DNA of 42,369 bases from UBA668 sp038234785. GTDB lineage: Bacteria > Actinomycetota > Acidimicrobiia > Acidimicrobiales > Ilumatobacteraceae. This document shows positions 31,714 to 40,903 of this stretch, in pieces. Positions within the stretch are counted from its first letter, which is position 1; each line of letters starts with the position of its first letter. Under the pieces are notes generated by a model. That model was not told the origin of the DNA, did no database searches, and saw only the letters and a list, made by a program, of their open reading frames with translations. The stretch lies in contig JBBQTC010000033.1 of NCBI GenBank assembly GCA_038234785.1, positions 1 through 42,369 of the forward strand, given 5' to 3'. The translations under genes and the position numbers were made by a program.

Positions 31714-32535
31714 ATGGCCTTCCATCAGCAGCTACGGCGCGCCTGGGCGACCTCCGCGTCGATGCTCTGCGTCGGACTCGACCCCGACCCTGATCGATTC
31801 CCCGCCGCCGTCCACGGCTCCGTGTTCGACTTCTGCGCCGCCATCGTGGAGGCCACCGCTTCCAGCGTGTGTGCGTTCAAGCCGCAGATCGCCCACTTCG
31901 CCGCGCTGGGCGCGGAGGGTGAGCTGGAACGACTGTGCGCGCACATCCGCGACCGTCACCCGGATGTCCTGCTCGTCCTCGACGCCAAGCGCGGCGACAT
32001 CGGCAGCACGGCCGAGCGGTACGCCCAAGAGGCGTTCGATCGGTACGGCGCCCACGTCGTGACCGTCAACCCATATCTCGGCACCGACTCGGTCGAGCCC
32101 TTCCTCCGCCACCCCGACGGTGGCGTCTTCGTGCTGTGTCGCACCAGCAATCCCGGCAGCGGCGACTTCCAATCACTGCAGTCGGGCGACGAGCCGATCT
32201 ATCTCCACGTCGCCCGTCGGGTGGCCGACGAGTGGAACTCGATCGGTGATTGCGGACTGGTCGTGGGTGCGACGTATCCGGACGAACTCGCACGGGTCCG
32301 TGCGGTGGTGGGCGATCTCCCGGTGCTGGTTCCGGGCGTGGGCGCGCAGGGGGGCGACGTTGGCGCGACCGTCGCGGCCGGCAGCGACAGCGGTGGTCTC
32401 GGCATGGTGATCAACTCGTCACGAGCGATCCTCTACGCATCGGCCGGCGACGACTTCGAACAGGCGGCCGCCCGCGAGGCGGCCGCCACACGCGACGCGA
32501 TCAACGCCGCGGCCACCACCGACGCAATGCCCTGA
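31714..32535 (+). CDS. pyrF: orotidine 5'-phosphate decarboxylase
   Basis: A 273-residue type-2 PyrF making UMP from OMP. LCVGLDPDPDRFP at the start and the catalytic DAKRGDIGSTAERYA with its Lys and two Asp are diagnostic. VTVNPYLGTDSVEPFL and the phosphate-binding VPGVGAQGGDVGATV follow. TAGCAT lies seven bases before the ATG, suggesting a promoter giving leaderless mRNA. Its stop is four bases from that of the convergent serA. Confidence 0.95.
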   Translation: MAFHQQLRRAWATSASMLCVGLDPDPDRFPAAVHGSVFDFCAAIVEATASSVCAFKPQIAHFAALGAEGELERLCAHIRDRHPDVLLVLDAKRGDIGSTAERYAQEAFDRYGAHVVTVNPYLGTDSVEPFLRHPDGGVFVLCRTSNPGSGDFQSLQSGDEPIYLHVARRVADEWNSIGDCGLVVGATYPDELARVRAVVGDLPVLVPGVGAQGGDVGATVAAGSDSGGLGMVINSSRAILYASAGDDFEQAAAREAAATRDAINAAATTDAMP

Positions 32536-32539
32536 CGGC

Positions 32540-34099
32540 TCAGCCCGCGAGCTGCGCCACCGAGATAATCCCCGGAGCACGCCGGAGGTCCGCGATGACT
32601 TCGTCGGGGACCATCGCCGTCGGGGCGATGAGCATCACAGCGGTGCCGGGAGACGCTGCGCGTCCCACGTCCATGTCGGCGATGTTGACGCCGGCGAGGC
32701 CGAGCAACGTGCCGACCGTGCCGATGACCCCGGGGCGGTCGTCGTTCTTCACCATCAGCATGTGCTCCGACGGAGGCACGTCGAAGTGGTGGCCGTCGAC
32801 CATCACGATGCGCTGTTCGCTGCGTCGCCCGACGAGCGTGCCGGAGATGTTGTGCCCGCCGCCGCGCAGCGTGACGAGGTTGACGAAGTCCGGCGAGGTC
32901 GCGCACGCCGTGTCACGCACCTCCAGGCCCGCCTGCTTGGCGAGCTGCGGCGCGTTCACGAAGGTGACCTGTTCCTCGGTGACGGCGCTGAAGAACCCCT
33001 TGATCGCGGCGAGGCTCAGGATGCGGGTGTCGTAGCCGGCGATGTCGCCCTCGGTGCACACCTCGAGCGAGTCGGGGGCGCCCTGCACGAGCGATGCGAA
33101 GAGGCGGCCCAATGATTCGGCGAGCGGCAGGAACGGACGAAGTGTCTCGTTGGCCTCGGCAGCATCGACGTTGACGGCGAACGGCACGAACTCACCTTCC
33201 AGCGCGAGCAACACCATGTCGGCGATCGTGTCGCCGGCCTTGTCCTGCGCTTCACGCGTGCTCGCGCCCAGATGGGGGGTGACCACGATGCTGTCGAGTT
33301 CGAACAGCGGCGACGAGGTGGTCGGCTCGGTGGCGAACACATCGACCGCGGCACCGGCGATGATGCCGTCGCGCACACAGTCGGCCAACGCCTGCTCGTC
33401 GACGATGCCACCGCGAGCGACGTTGATGACACGCAGCGACGGCTTCGCCTTCAGCAGGAGATCCCGATTGATGAGGCCGGTGGTCTCCTTGGTCTTGGGG
33501 AGGTGCACCGTGAGGAAGTCGGCCTCGGCGACGGCGTGGTCGAGCGGGAGAAGTTCGACCCCCATCTGCCGCGCTCGCTCCGCAGACACGAACGGGTCGT
33601 AGGCGACGAGTCGCATGCCGAACGCCTTGGCCCGATCGGCCACCAGCTTGCCGATCCGGCCGAGGCCGATGATGGCGAGCGTCTTGTCCGCGAGCTCGAC
33701 GCCTTCCCACCTCGCCCGCTCCCACCGACCGGCGGTGAGCGCAGCATGCGCCTGGGGGACGTTGCGCGCTTGCGAGAGGAGCAGCGCCATCGTGTGCTCG
33801 GCGGCAGAGATGATGTTGCTCTGCGGCGCATTGACGACCATCACGCCGCGCCGGGTGGCCGCCTCGACGTCGACGTTGTCGAGACCGATGCCTGCCCGGC
33901 CGACCACCACCAGCTCCGACCCGGCGGCCAGGACTTCCTCGGTGACCTGGGTGGCGGATCGGATGATGAGCGCATTGGCTCCCTGCACCACCTCGAGGAG
34001 GCGAGACAGGTCGAGCGACACCTGCACCTCGTGTCCTGCGGCGCGGAGACGGTCCAACCCGCCCTCGGCGATTTCCTCGGTGACCAGAATGCGTGCCAT
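32540..34099 (-). CDS. serA: D-3-phosphoglycerate dehydrogenase
   Basis: A 519-residue long-form PGDH, first step of serine synthesis. The Rossmann motif is IGLGRIGKLVADRAKAFG, the catalytic Arg, Glu and His lie in the NVARGGIVDEQAL and TPHLGASTREAQ regions, then comes the ASB intervening domain (about 310-440). A C-terminal ACT domain (HMLMVKNDDRPGVIGTVG) binds serine for feedback inhibition, as in mycobacteria. The start at 34099 gives MARILVTEEI. An ATG nine bases upstream (34108) is equally possible. Confidence 0.95.
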   Translation of the reverse strand: MARILVTEEIAEGGLDRLRAAGHEVQVSLDLSRLLEVVQGANALIIRSATQVTEEVLAAGSELVVVGRAGIGLDNVDVEAATRRGVMVVNAPQSNIISAAEHTMALLLSQARNVPQAHAALTAGRWERARWEGVELADKTLAIIGLGRIGKLVADRAKAFGMRLVAYDPFVSAERARQMGVELLPLDHAVAEADFLTVHLPKTKETTGLINRDLLLKAKPSLRVINVARGGIVDEQALADCVRDGIIAGAAVDVFATEPTTSSPLFELDSIVVTPHLGASTREAQDKAGDTIADMVLLALEGEFVPFAVNVDAAEANETLRPFLPLAESLGRLFASLVQGAPDSLEVCTEGDIAGYDTRILSLAAIKGFFSAVTEEQVTFVNAPQLAKQAGLEVRDTACATSPDFVNLVTLRGGGHNISGTLVGRRSEQRIVMVDGHHFDVPPSEHMLMVKNDDRPGVIGTVGTLLGLAGVNIADMDVGRAASPGTAVMLIAPTAMVPDEVIADLRRAPGIISVAQLAG

Positions 34100-34239
34100 T
34101 GGTCCCATCGTTACCGGTCGAGCCAACGGATCAGCACCGGATTGACGATCTGTTCACGCCGGTTTCGCCCCGCTTCCCTCGCGGTGCTGGCCACGGGGTA
34201 CATTCGGTGAACTGTTCCGTGTGTTCCGAGGAGATCCCC

Positions 34240-34647
34240 ATGACCTATCCGTTCCTTTCCGACGAGTGGATGACCGCAGCCAAGGCCATTCGGGAGAAGT
34301 ACGCCGACCAGGCGACGAAGGTCACGAGCAGCATCCGGATGAACCAGGTGATCACCGATGTGCCCTTCGGTGACGGCACGGTCGCCAGCTACCTCGACAC
34401 GTCGTCCGGCGACGTCGTCATGGAGCTCGGAGAACTGGACGGACCCGACCTCACCCTCACCACCGACTACGAGACGGCCCGCAAGGTGTTCGTGGACGGC
34501 GACCAGGCCGCCGGGATGCAGGCGTTCATGGCGGGCAAGATCAAGGTGCAGGGCGACATGATGAAGATGATGGCCATGCAGACCTCCATGCCCCAGGACG
34601 ACGTCGCCAAGCAGATCGCGCAGGAGATCAAAGACATCACCGCGTGA
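34240..34647 (+). CDS. SCP-2-like sterol/lipid-binding protein
   Basis: A 135-residue single-domain protein with GAGGAG seven bases upstream of its ATG. The segment VVMELGELDGPDLTLTTDYE, followed by FVDGDQAAGMQAFMAGKIKV and QGDMMKMM, matches the SCP2 family, which binds hydrophobic acyl or sterol ligands. Actinobacterial members often accompany fatty-acid metabolism genes. The SDR at 36165 and MFS genes lie nearby on the opposite strand. The N-terminal 30 residues (WMTAAKAIREKY) form a helix usual for this subgroup. Confidence 0.85.
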   Translation: MTYPFLSDEWMTAAKAIREKYADQATKVTSSIRMNQVITDVPFGDGTVASYLDTSSGDVVMELGELDGPDLTLTTDYETARKVFVDGDQAAGMQAFMAGKIKVQGDMMKMMAMQTSMPQDDVAKQIAQEIKDITA

Positions 34648-34672
34648 GCACCGGCCGCTGATCCCGAACGGT

Positions 34673-36154
34673 TCAGCGAGGCGTGCTCCGCACGAAGACG
34701 GCGGCCACGCATCCGCACGCCGCAACGACCGCTCCCACCATGAAGGCTGCGTGGAACGGTCCGAAGTTGTCGTGGTTGGCGGTGACGCTCACCGTGGCGA
34801 GCACCGCAGACCCCAGCACGGCTCCGAGCTGTGTGGCGAGCTGCTGCATCGCACCGGCGACGCCGAGGTCCTTCTCGTCGACGGCGTTCGCCATCAGCGA
34901 GGTGAGCGCAGGCGACGCGATACCGAGACCGACGCCGCTGAGCGCGGTCGCGATGACGATGATCGGGTAGCCCGAGGTGATGCCGATCGTCGCCCACAGC
35001 AACATCGACGCGACCACGCCGAGCGCTCCCACGACGCCGGCGATGCGTTCGCCGACCCTGATCGTGATCATCGCCGCAAGCGGTGCGGTGATCGAGAACG
35101 CCAACGGCCGCGAGATCACGAGGTTGCCCACGGTGGCGGTGTCGAAGCCGAAGCCTCTGGGGCGACCGAGCACCTGCGGGATCAGGAAGAAACCGCCCAT
35201 GTACGCGAAGTTGGTGAACAGCTGACTGGTGACCGGGAACGCGAAGTTGCGTGTCTTGAACCACGACAGCACCACGAGTGGCGCGGCGGCGCGCTGCTCG
35301 ACCTTCACGAACAGCACCAGCATCAGCACCGATGCCAACAAGCAGCCGGTCGTCGCTGCGCTCCCCCACCCCCACGACCGTCCCTGGCTGATCGCGGCGA
35401 GCAGGAGCGACGCGCCGGCACCGAGGGTGACCGATCCCCACAGGTCGAACTTCACACCCTCGATGCGCTCCGTGCCGGGCAACAGCCAGAGGGCGATCAC
35501 GAACCCGATGAAGCAGAGTGGCGCCTGGATGGCAAAGATCGCCCGCCAGCCGATCGAATCCACGAGTGGCGCTCCGATCACCACCCCGATCACCGGCGCA
35601 CCGGCCGTGACGAAGCTCCAGTAACTCAGGGGTTTGACGCGTTCGCCGGGTTCGAACATCCGGTTGATGTACGCCATCGCCGATGGGCCACAGGCGGAGC
35701 CGGCCGTTGCCGACAACGTGCGAAACAGGATGAGCGAGGCTGCGCTCCAGGCGAGTGCCGATGCGATGGCGAACACGCCCGCGAAGAAGAGTCCACTGAC
35801 GAAGATCCGCTTGTGCCCCCACAGATCGCCAGCCTTTCCGAAGGCCGGTCCGACGACGCCGAAGGCAAGCATCGGCGCGGTGATCGCCCAGGTGAGCACG
35901 ACCGTGTTGGTGTGAACGTCGCCGGCGATCCGCTCGAGTGAGACGACGAGCAACGTGATCGTGAACCCGGTGGTGAACAGACCCCCGAGGACGACCCACA
36001 GCACGGCCCAGCTGCGATCGATGCCGACCTTGCGCGCCAGTTGTCGGCGCAGCACGATCGGCCACGGGACGATCCCCAACTCGTCGACGCCACCCGCGAG
36101 GATGGGGACGGTCGGCTCCCCGCGAGTCTGGACGTTGTCCTTGCTCGCGGTCAC
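34673..36154 (-). CDS. MFS transporter, DHA2 (14-TMS drug:H+ antiporter) type
   Basis: A 493-residue integral membrane protein of about 14 helices. Motif A appears as GPAFGKAGDLWGHKRIFV between helices two and three. Motif C-like GSACGPSAMAYINRMFEPGER and the QAPLCFIGFVIALW helix are typical of the EmrB/QacA group. The start is placed at the GTG at 36154, ten bases after the SDR stop, giving a cytoplasmic N-terminus of about 40 residues. No Shine-Dalgarno is clear and the true start may be further inside. The substrate is unknown. It is probably co-transcribed with the SDR. Confidence 0.88.
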   Translation of the reverse strand: MTASKDNVQTRGEPTVPILAGGVDELGIVPWPIVLRRQLARKVGIDRSWAVLWVVLGGLFTTGFTITLLVVSLERIAGDVHTNTVVLTWAITAPMLAFGVVGPAFGKAGDLWGHKRIFVSGLFFAGVFAIASALAWSAASLILFRTLSATAGSACGPSAMAYINRMFEPGERVKPLSYWSFVTAGAPVIGVVIGAPLVDSIGWRAIFAIQAPLCFIGFVIALWLLPGTERIEGVKFDLWGSVTLGAGASLLLAAISQGRSWGWGSAATTGCLLASVLMLVLFVKVEQRAAAPLVVLSWFKTRNFAFPVTSQLFTNFAYMGGFFLIPQVLGRPRGFGFDTATVGNLVISRPLAFSITAPLAAMITIRVGERIAGVVGALGVVASMLLWATIGITSGYPIIVIATALSGVGLGIASPALTSLMANAVDEKDLGVAGAMQQLATQLGAVLGSAVLATVSVTANHDNFGPFHAAFMVGAVVAACGCVAAVFVRSTPR

Positions 36155-36164
36155 CGCGACGGGC

Positions 36165-37040
36165 TCACGGGTGGGCGAGCGGCGCCAACGCCTCCGCCAG
36201 CTCGCTGACCGTCCACTTCGAGTCGCGCTCGACGCCGGCACCGCGCTTCCAGCTCTCGATCATCGTGACGACGCCGCCCTGGACCAGGAACGTCTCACCG
36301 GTGAACGCGCAGTCGGCCGATGCGAGGTAGGCGACGAGCGGCGAGATGTTCGCCGGGTCCCACGGGTCGAACGCCCCCTCCAGGGGCTTCATGATGTCGC
36401 CGAGCCCGGGCGTCGCCAGTGTCAATCGAGTGCGGGCGCCGGGCGCAATGGTGTTGCTCTTCACGTTGTAGCGAGAGAGCTCCTTGGCGATGATCTGGCT
36501 GAACGTGGCGATGCCGGTCTTCGCTGCGCCGTAGTTGCTCTGCCCCGGGTTCGAGAACAGGCCGGAGGTGCTGCTCGTGTGCACGATGTTACGTGGCTTG
36601 GTGACACCGGCCTTGTGCTGCTCGCGCCAGTAGCTGGCGGCCCAGCGGCTGGGCGCGAAGTGACCCTTGAGGTGCACGGCGATGACGGCGTCCCACTCCT
36701 GCTCGGTCATGTTGACGAGCACCCGATCGCGAAGGATGCCGGCGTTGTTGACGAGGATGTCCAGGTCTCCGAACGTCTCGACGGCTTGATTGACCAGTCG
36801 CTGAGCACCTTCCCAGTCGGCCACGTTGTCGCCGTTGACCACGGCCTCGCCGCCCATCGCGCGGATCTCCTCGGCGACCTGTTGGGCAGGAGTGATGTCG
36901 GCGCCGGTGCCGTCGTTGGTCCCGCCGAGATCGTTCACCACGATCTTGGCTCCTTCGCCGGCGAAGTACAGCGCGTGCTCGCGACCGATGCCACGGCCAG
37001 CTCCGGTGATGATCGCCACGCGCCCGTCGAGAGAACCCAT
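36165..37040 (-). CDS. short-chain dehydrogenase/reductase
   Basis: A 291-residue SDR. Cofactor motif TGAGRGIGREHALYF, NNAG, catalytic Ser in HTSSTSG and YGAAK with Tyr and Lys are all present. The insert VNDLGGTNDGTGAD after the second strand is characteristic of the 3-hydroxyacyl-CoA dehydrogenase (MFE-2-like) group, so a beta-oxidation substrate is likely. The ATG at 37040 is preferred over the ATG at 37061 because GGAGG lies eight bases before it. Confidence 0.9.
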   Translation of the reverse strand: MGSLDGRVAIITGAGRGIGREHALYFAGEGAKIVVNDLGGTNDGTGADITPAQQVAEEIRAMGGEAVVNGDNVADWEGAQRLVNQAVETFGDLDILVNNAGILRDRVLVNMTEQEWDAVIAVHLKGHFAPSRWAASYWREQHKAGVTKPRNIVHTSSTSGLFSNPGQSNYGAAKTGIATFSQIIAKELSRYNVKSNTIAPGARTRLTLATPGLGDIMKPLEGAFDPWDPANISPLVAYLASADCAFTGETFLVQGGVVTMIESWKRGAGVERDSKWTVSELAEALAPLAHP

Positions 37041-37136
37041 CTCGTGTACCTCCTGTGTCACGCCGTCGGCTCGATGCCCCTGCGGGCGAACGTTACCGAG
37101 CGAAGGGCGCGACGGCAGAACCCGGACCGCGCCGGG

Positions 37137-39353
37137 TCAGAAGAAGAACAGCTCGACGGCGGTGCCGCGCGGGTACAGATAGCCCTCGAGCGCCAACTTG
37201 CCGTCAACGTGCAGTCCACGGAACGGTTGGGTGGTGTCGCCGTTGACGACCCCGATGGTGAAACCGGCGGCGACGAGACGGGCGCCGATCTGTGACGCAT
37301 CGAGGCCATCGAGGTTGGGAATCGCGACGAGGTCGGGGCCCTTGGAGACGACCACCGTGACGGTGGCACCACGTTCCACGCTGGTTCCCGGCGCCGGATC
37401 CTGGCGCAGCACGGTGCCGGCCGGGACGGTGGGGCTGAACTCGTCGGGACCCTGGGCGATGACGAGACCGATCGAGGTCAGACCGGCCGTGGCGTCGGGC
37501 AGGGTGACGTTGGTGAGATCGGGTACGGCACGCGGCGCCGGTCCTGCGGAAGGAACGATGCGCACCGCGGTGCCTTTGGTGACCGTGCCGCCGGCAACGA
37601 GCGTCGGCGAGTCGGGCACCACCCACGAGACGACGACGCCGACCGCGACGTCCTCGTCGTAGGCGGCATCGGCAACCTCGACGACGAGTCCCATGCCCTC
37701 CAGTTTCGCCGTGGCGGATGCCACGGTCTGCCCGACGAGCTCGGGCAGCGTGCGCGGCGCAGGACCCGTGGAGACGTACAGCGTGAGCGCGGAGTTCTTC
37801 TCCAGCGACGTTCCCGACACCGGGTCCGTGCGGATCACGACACCGACCGGCGCGGTCTCGTCGGCCTCCTCGGCGACGGTGGCCTTGAAGTCGCCGGCGA
37901 CCGCGTTGAGCGCGACGCCCTGCGCCATTCCTGCGAGGTCGGGCACGGTGCGCCGCTCGGGTCGGGCGCTGTACCACGCGAGTGCGCCACCGACGGCAGC
38001 CATCACCACCAGCAGCGCGAGGAACCACCGCCGACCGCCCGCCACCGTCGGCGGGCGGTCAGGAAAGTCGTCATCAGGATCGTCGTCATCAGGATCGTCG
38101 TCATCAGGATCGTCGTCGTGGGCTTCGTCGTCGTGGACGCCGTCATCCGGGACGCTGTCGATCAGCACCGTCGCGGGAACGTCGGGCACGGGTGCGACGG
38201 CGCCAGCGATCGGCGCCGTCGGCTCGACCGGGATGGCGATCACGGGCGGCGGCGCGTCGACGGCGGGAGTGGTCGGCGCCGGCAACGGTCCTGAGTCGTC
38301 GGCGGACCTCACCACCTCGGCGACGATGGGGACGATGGGGACGATGGGGACGATGGGGATCGCTACCACGGCTGGTCCGGAAATCGGTTCAGGCGCCGGT
38401 CCGGCCGGCCGCACCAACGGCCCTGTCGGCTCCACCGGCTGATCGGGACCACCCGGGTCCGCACCGAAGAGCGAGTTCACCAGAATGGGAAGGGGGGCGG
38501 GCCGCGGCAAGCGCTCGGCCGCCTGCACCAGCGCACGCCCGAACTCGGCGGCGGAGTAGCGATCGGCAGCGATGGGCCTGCCCGCTCGTTCGAGCACCGA
38601 GGCCAGCGCACCCATGTCGGCCGACACCGGCATCAGCTTGTCGACGCGGTTGGCGAGCGTCGCCACCGTGGAATCGCCCACGAACGGCACCGCTCCGGTG
38701 ACGCTCTCCAGCAACGTGAGGCACAGCGAGTAGACGTCGCTCCTGGGCTCCAGGGGGCCACCGACGGCTTCCTCGGGGGAGGTGTACTTGGCGAGATCGT
38801 TGATCCGGCTGGTGGGTCCGCCCGCGGCCTGCGACAACACCTGCGACAGCCCGGCATCGACGACACGGAGTCGGCGATCCTCCCCGAACACCAGCGTCCC
38901 AGGGCGCATGTCGCCGTGCATGAGGCCACGACGATGCATCGCATCGAGCGCCTTGCACGCATCGAGGCCGACCAGCAACGCCTGTGACGGCGCCAGCATC
39001 CGGCCCCGATCGAGCATGTCGCGCAAGCTGCCGCCGGTGAGCTGCTCGCTGACCACGTACAGCACCTTGCGGCCGTTCCAGTCGGTGCTTCCCCATGCGT
39101 GCGCCACCGCGATGTTCGGGTGGTGCAGCGAGCCGGCGAGATCCATCGCATCGCGAAAGGCCGCCTGCACATCGGGCAGGTCGCTGATCTCCGGGTGGAC
39201 CATCTTGATGACGACGGGTCGTTGCAGATCGTCGTCGAACGCCTCGAACAGGGCCGCGTCGATCGAGCTGCCACGGCGCGGACCGAGACGGTACCGTCCC
39301 GCCACCATCCGCGAAGCGGAGGGTGCCATCGGTTGATCGTCGTCGGCCACCAT
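37137..39353 (-). CDS. PASTA-domain Ser/Thr kinase homologue with degenerate active site
   Basis: A 738-residue protein with an N-terminal PknB-like kinase fold (about residues 18-290), an acidic and Pro-rich linker with two tandem repeats, a membrane helix (WFLALLVVMAAVGGALAWY, about 445-463) and four extracellular PASTA domains. Several catalytic residues are altered. The glycine loop is LGPRRGSSIDAALF, the catalytic loop is HGDMRPGT (Asp kept, Mg-binding Asn replaced by Thr), and DFG reads DAG. The ATP lysine is kept in VVIKMVHPE. It could be a pseudokinase peptidoglycan sensor or a weak kinase. The ATG at 39353 is chosen. An extension to 39506 overlaps the divergent gene. Confidence 0.88.
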   Translation of the reverse strand: MVADDDQPMAPSASRMVAGRYRLGPRRGSSIDAALFEAFDDDLQRPVVIKMVHPEISDLPDVQAAFRDAMDLAGSLHHPNIAVAHAWGSTDWNGRKVLYVVSEQLTGGSLRDMLDRGRMLAPSQALLVGLDACKALDAMHRRGLMHGDMRPGTLVFGEDRRLRVVDAGLSQVLSQAAGGPTSRINDLAKYTSPEEAVGGPLEPRSDVYSLCLTLLESVTGAVPFVGDSTVATLANRVDKLMPVSADMGALASVLERAGRPIAADRYSAAEFGRALVQAAERLPRPAPLPILVNSLFGADPGGPDQPVEPTGPLVRPAGPAPEPISGPAVVAIPIVPIVPIVPIVAEVVRSADDSGPLPAPTTPAVDAPPPVIAIPVEPTAPIAGAVAPVPDVPATVLIDSVPDDGVHDDEAHDDDPDDDDPDDDDPDDDFPDRPPTVAGGRRWFLALLVVMAAVGGALAWYSARPERRTVPDLAGMAQGVALNAVAGDFKATVAEEADETAPVGVVIRTDPVSGTSLEKNSALTLYVSTGPAPRTLPELVGQTVASATAKLEGMGLVVEVADAAYDEDVAVGVVVSWVVPDSPTLVAGGTVTKGTAVRIVPSAGPAPRAVPDLTNVTLPDATAGLTSIGLVIAQGPDEFSPTVPAGTVLRQDPAPGTSVERGATVTVVVSKGPDLVAIPNLDGLDASQIGARLVAAGFTIGVVNGDTTQPFRGLHVDGKLALEGYLYPRGTAVELFFF
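38076..38120. repeat. 15-bp in-frame tandem repeat (DDDPD)
   Basis: AGGATCGTCGTCATC is repeated at 38076, 38091 and (last three bases changed) 38106. It encodes the Asp/Pro tract of the kinase linker. The length is a multiple of three, so copy-number change keeps the frame. Confidence 0.9.
38322..38357. repeat. 9-bp in-frame tandem repeat (PIV)
   Basis: GACGATGGG occurs four times in succession and encodes PIVPIVPIVPIV in the linker of the PASTA protein. It is likely to vary in copy number between strains. Confidence 0.9.
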
Positions 39354-39426
39354 GGAGAGAGTTGAACCTAGCCCCGCAGGGTCGAGCGTGGCACGCGCGG
39401 TGCGAATTCGATCGGCACCAGCGAGA

Positions 39427-39912
39427 ATGGCGGCCGTGCGACTTCGGCGCCCCCAACCTTCGATCCTGATCGTCAGCTTCATCATCGCCCTGTGCCTGGT
39501 GGGCATCGGCTACGCCCTCAACCTGGCGGTCACCGGCCGTGAGGCCCTGAAGCTGCCCGAGGTGATCGAGAACATCGATCCCGTCCCTGCTGCCGTCCGG
39601 GTGCCGTCGCAGACCTCGGTGTTCGTCGATCTCCAGAGTGGTTTCACCGGCGTGCTGGTGGTCGACGGTCTCGAACTGGAGACGGTGAACATCGAGGATC
39701 TCCAGGACAAGAACAAGCCGGGGCAACAGATCACACTCCCGCCCACCACGATCTACGAACCCGGCAACGCCACCCTGACCTTCGATCCGAGCGACGGCGC
39801 CGAGATCGAGGACTTCAGCCAGGGCGAGCACACCGTCAAGGTGATCTATTGGAAGGTGATCGAGGGCCGCGCCTCCGCGCGATCGTTCACCTGGACCTTC
39901 AACGTCTTCTGA
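39427..39912 (+). CDS. single-pass membrane protein with extracellular beta-rich domain
   Basis: A 161-residue protein starting MAAVRLRRPQPSILIVSF. One membrane helix (ILIVSFIIALCLVGIGYAL) is followed by about 125 residues with alternating strand pattern (QTSVFVDLQSGFTGVLVVDG ... HTVKVIYWKVIEG) that suggests an Ig-like or similar beta sandwich. No family recognised. It is divergent from the PASTA protein with 73 bases between starts and could be its partner. A GTG at 39436 is an alternative start. Confidence 0.75.
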   Translation: MAAVRLRRPQPSILIVSFIIALCLVGIGYALNLAVTGREALKLPEVIENIDPVPAAVRVPSQTSVFVDLQSGFTGVLVVDGLELETVNIEDLQDKNKPGQQITLPPTTIYEPGNATLTFDPSDGAEIEDFSQGEHTVKVIYWKVIEGRASARSFTWTFNVF

Positions 39913-39914
39913 CG

Positions 39915-40352
39915 TCACCCGTCCGATCGGGAACTCGGTCCGCTCGCGCGGATCAGCGAGAACGCGTCCATCGACCACCACGCCCACGCAACGAGAACGG
40001 GCTGGAAGAACAGGCGGTTGCGTCGGGCGCTGTCGGAGTTCAAGCCGAAGGCATCGTGGCCGTCGAGGAACTGGCTGATGTTGCCGGGGAACACGGCGAC
40101 GAAGAAGAGGCCCACTGCGAGGCCGAGGAGTGCGCGATGTCGGCGCACGACGATCACGGCGCATCCGAGCGCGATCTCGACGAGGCCGGAGAGGACGACC
40201 ACAAGGTTCTTGTCGATCCCGACCCAATCGGGAACCTGTGCCTGGAAGTCGGTGCGAGCGAACGTGAGGTGACCGATGCCGGCGAGGACGAGAGCGCCAC
40301 CGAGGACGACCCGTGCAGCGGAGCGGACGCGACTCGATCGAGTGGTGGTCAT
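39915..40352 (-). CDS. DoxX-like membrane protein
   Basis: A 145-residue protein with four hydrophobic segments (VVLGGALVLAGIGHLTF, LVVVLSGLVEIALGCAVIV, LLGLAVGLFFVAVFPGNI, VLVAWAWWSMDAFSL) and the DoxX-type LSGLVEIALG and FPGNISQFLDG segments. DoxX members are quinone- or redox-stress-linked membrane proteins. The exact role is unknown. It begins MTTTRSSR at the ATG at 40352 and converges on the preceding plus-strand gene with two bases between stops. Confidence 0.82.
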   Translation of the reverse strand: MTTTRSSRVRSAARVVLGGALVLAGIGHLTFARTDFQAQVPDWVGIDKNLVVVLSGLVEIALGCAVIVVRRHRALLGLAVGLFFVAVFPGNISQFLDGHDAFGLNSDSARRNRLFFQPVLVAWAWWSMDAFSLIRASGPSSRSDG

Positions 40353-40484
40353 CGTCCCTACGGTACGCCCTCTCACCCCGCCCATCCCCGTTCTCACGTT
40401 CTGTGTCCCGCTCGGACCACCAAGGTTCGACGTACCGGCGGGACACGGAGCGAAGCAGGGCGGGGGCGTCACGAGTATGCGCGT

Positions 40485-40516
40485 GCCATATGGCGTGATA
40501 TGGTTCGCCATATGGC
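40485..40516 (+). promoter_or_regulatory. operator of the toxin-antitoxin operon
   Basis: The palindrome GCCATATGGC occurs exactly at 40485-40494 and 40507-40516, 22 bases apart (two helical turns), with the related half-site GATATGGT between. The second copy contains the antitoxin ATG. TATGGT (40499-40504) ends seven bases before that ATG and may be the -10 of a leaderless promoter, so antitoxin binding would block both transcription and the start codon. Confidence 0.7.
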
Positions 40517-40901
40517 AGCTCATGACTCGCCGGTCACCGCCCTCACGGAGCACGATGTGCGCGCCGGGGTGCCGGTCACCACCGTCACCTCCGTCGCCCG
40601 GTCGTTGGAGCTGCCGGTGTCCGACATCCTCGACTGGCTCAGCATCTCGCCTCGGACGTGGGCGCGGCGCAAGCAGGGCGGCGTGCTCGACACGCTCGAG
40701 AGCGACCGGCTCGCCCGCCTCACCCGCCTGGTCCGACGCGCGACCAAGGTGGTCGGCGGGAGCGACGAGGCCCGGGTTTGGCTCACCACCGCCAGCCGGG
40801 CGTTCGATCGGAGGACCCCGTTCGAGGTCGCGTCCACGGAGGTCGGCGCCGAGGAAGTCTTCCAACTCCTCGGCCGAATCGAACACGGCGTCTTCAGCTG
40901 A
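40512..40901 (+). CDS. antitoxin with Xre/MbcA/ParS toxin-binding domain
   Basis: A 129-residue protein. An N-terminal helical DNA-binding part (residues 15-55, VTTVTSVARSLELPVSDILD and ISPRTWARRKQGG) is followed by the C-terminal toxin-binding domain (about 60-129: LTRLVRRATKVVGGSDEARVW, FDRRTPFEVASTEVGAEEV, FQLLGRIEHG) with the family-typical hydrophobic C-terminus. It neutralises the RES toxin encoded two bases downstream and should autorepress through the upstream palindromes. An ATG at 40500 in the same frame is an alternative start. Confidence 0.9.
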   Translation: MAAHDSPVTALTEHDVRAGVPVTTVTSVARSLELPVSDILDWLSISPRTWARRKQGGVLDTLESDRLARLTRLVRRATKVVGGSDEARVWLTTASRAFDRRTPFEVASTEVGAEEVFQLLGRIEHGVFS

Positions 40902-40903
40902 CC

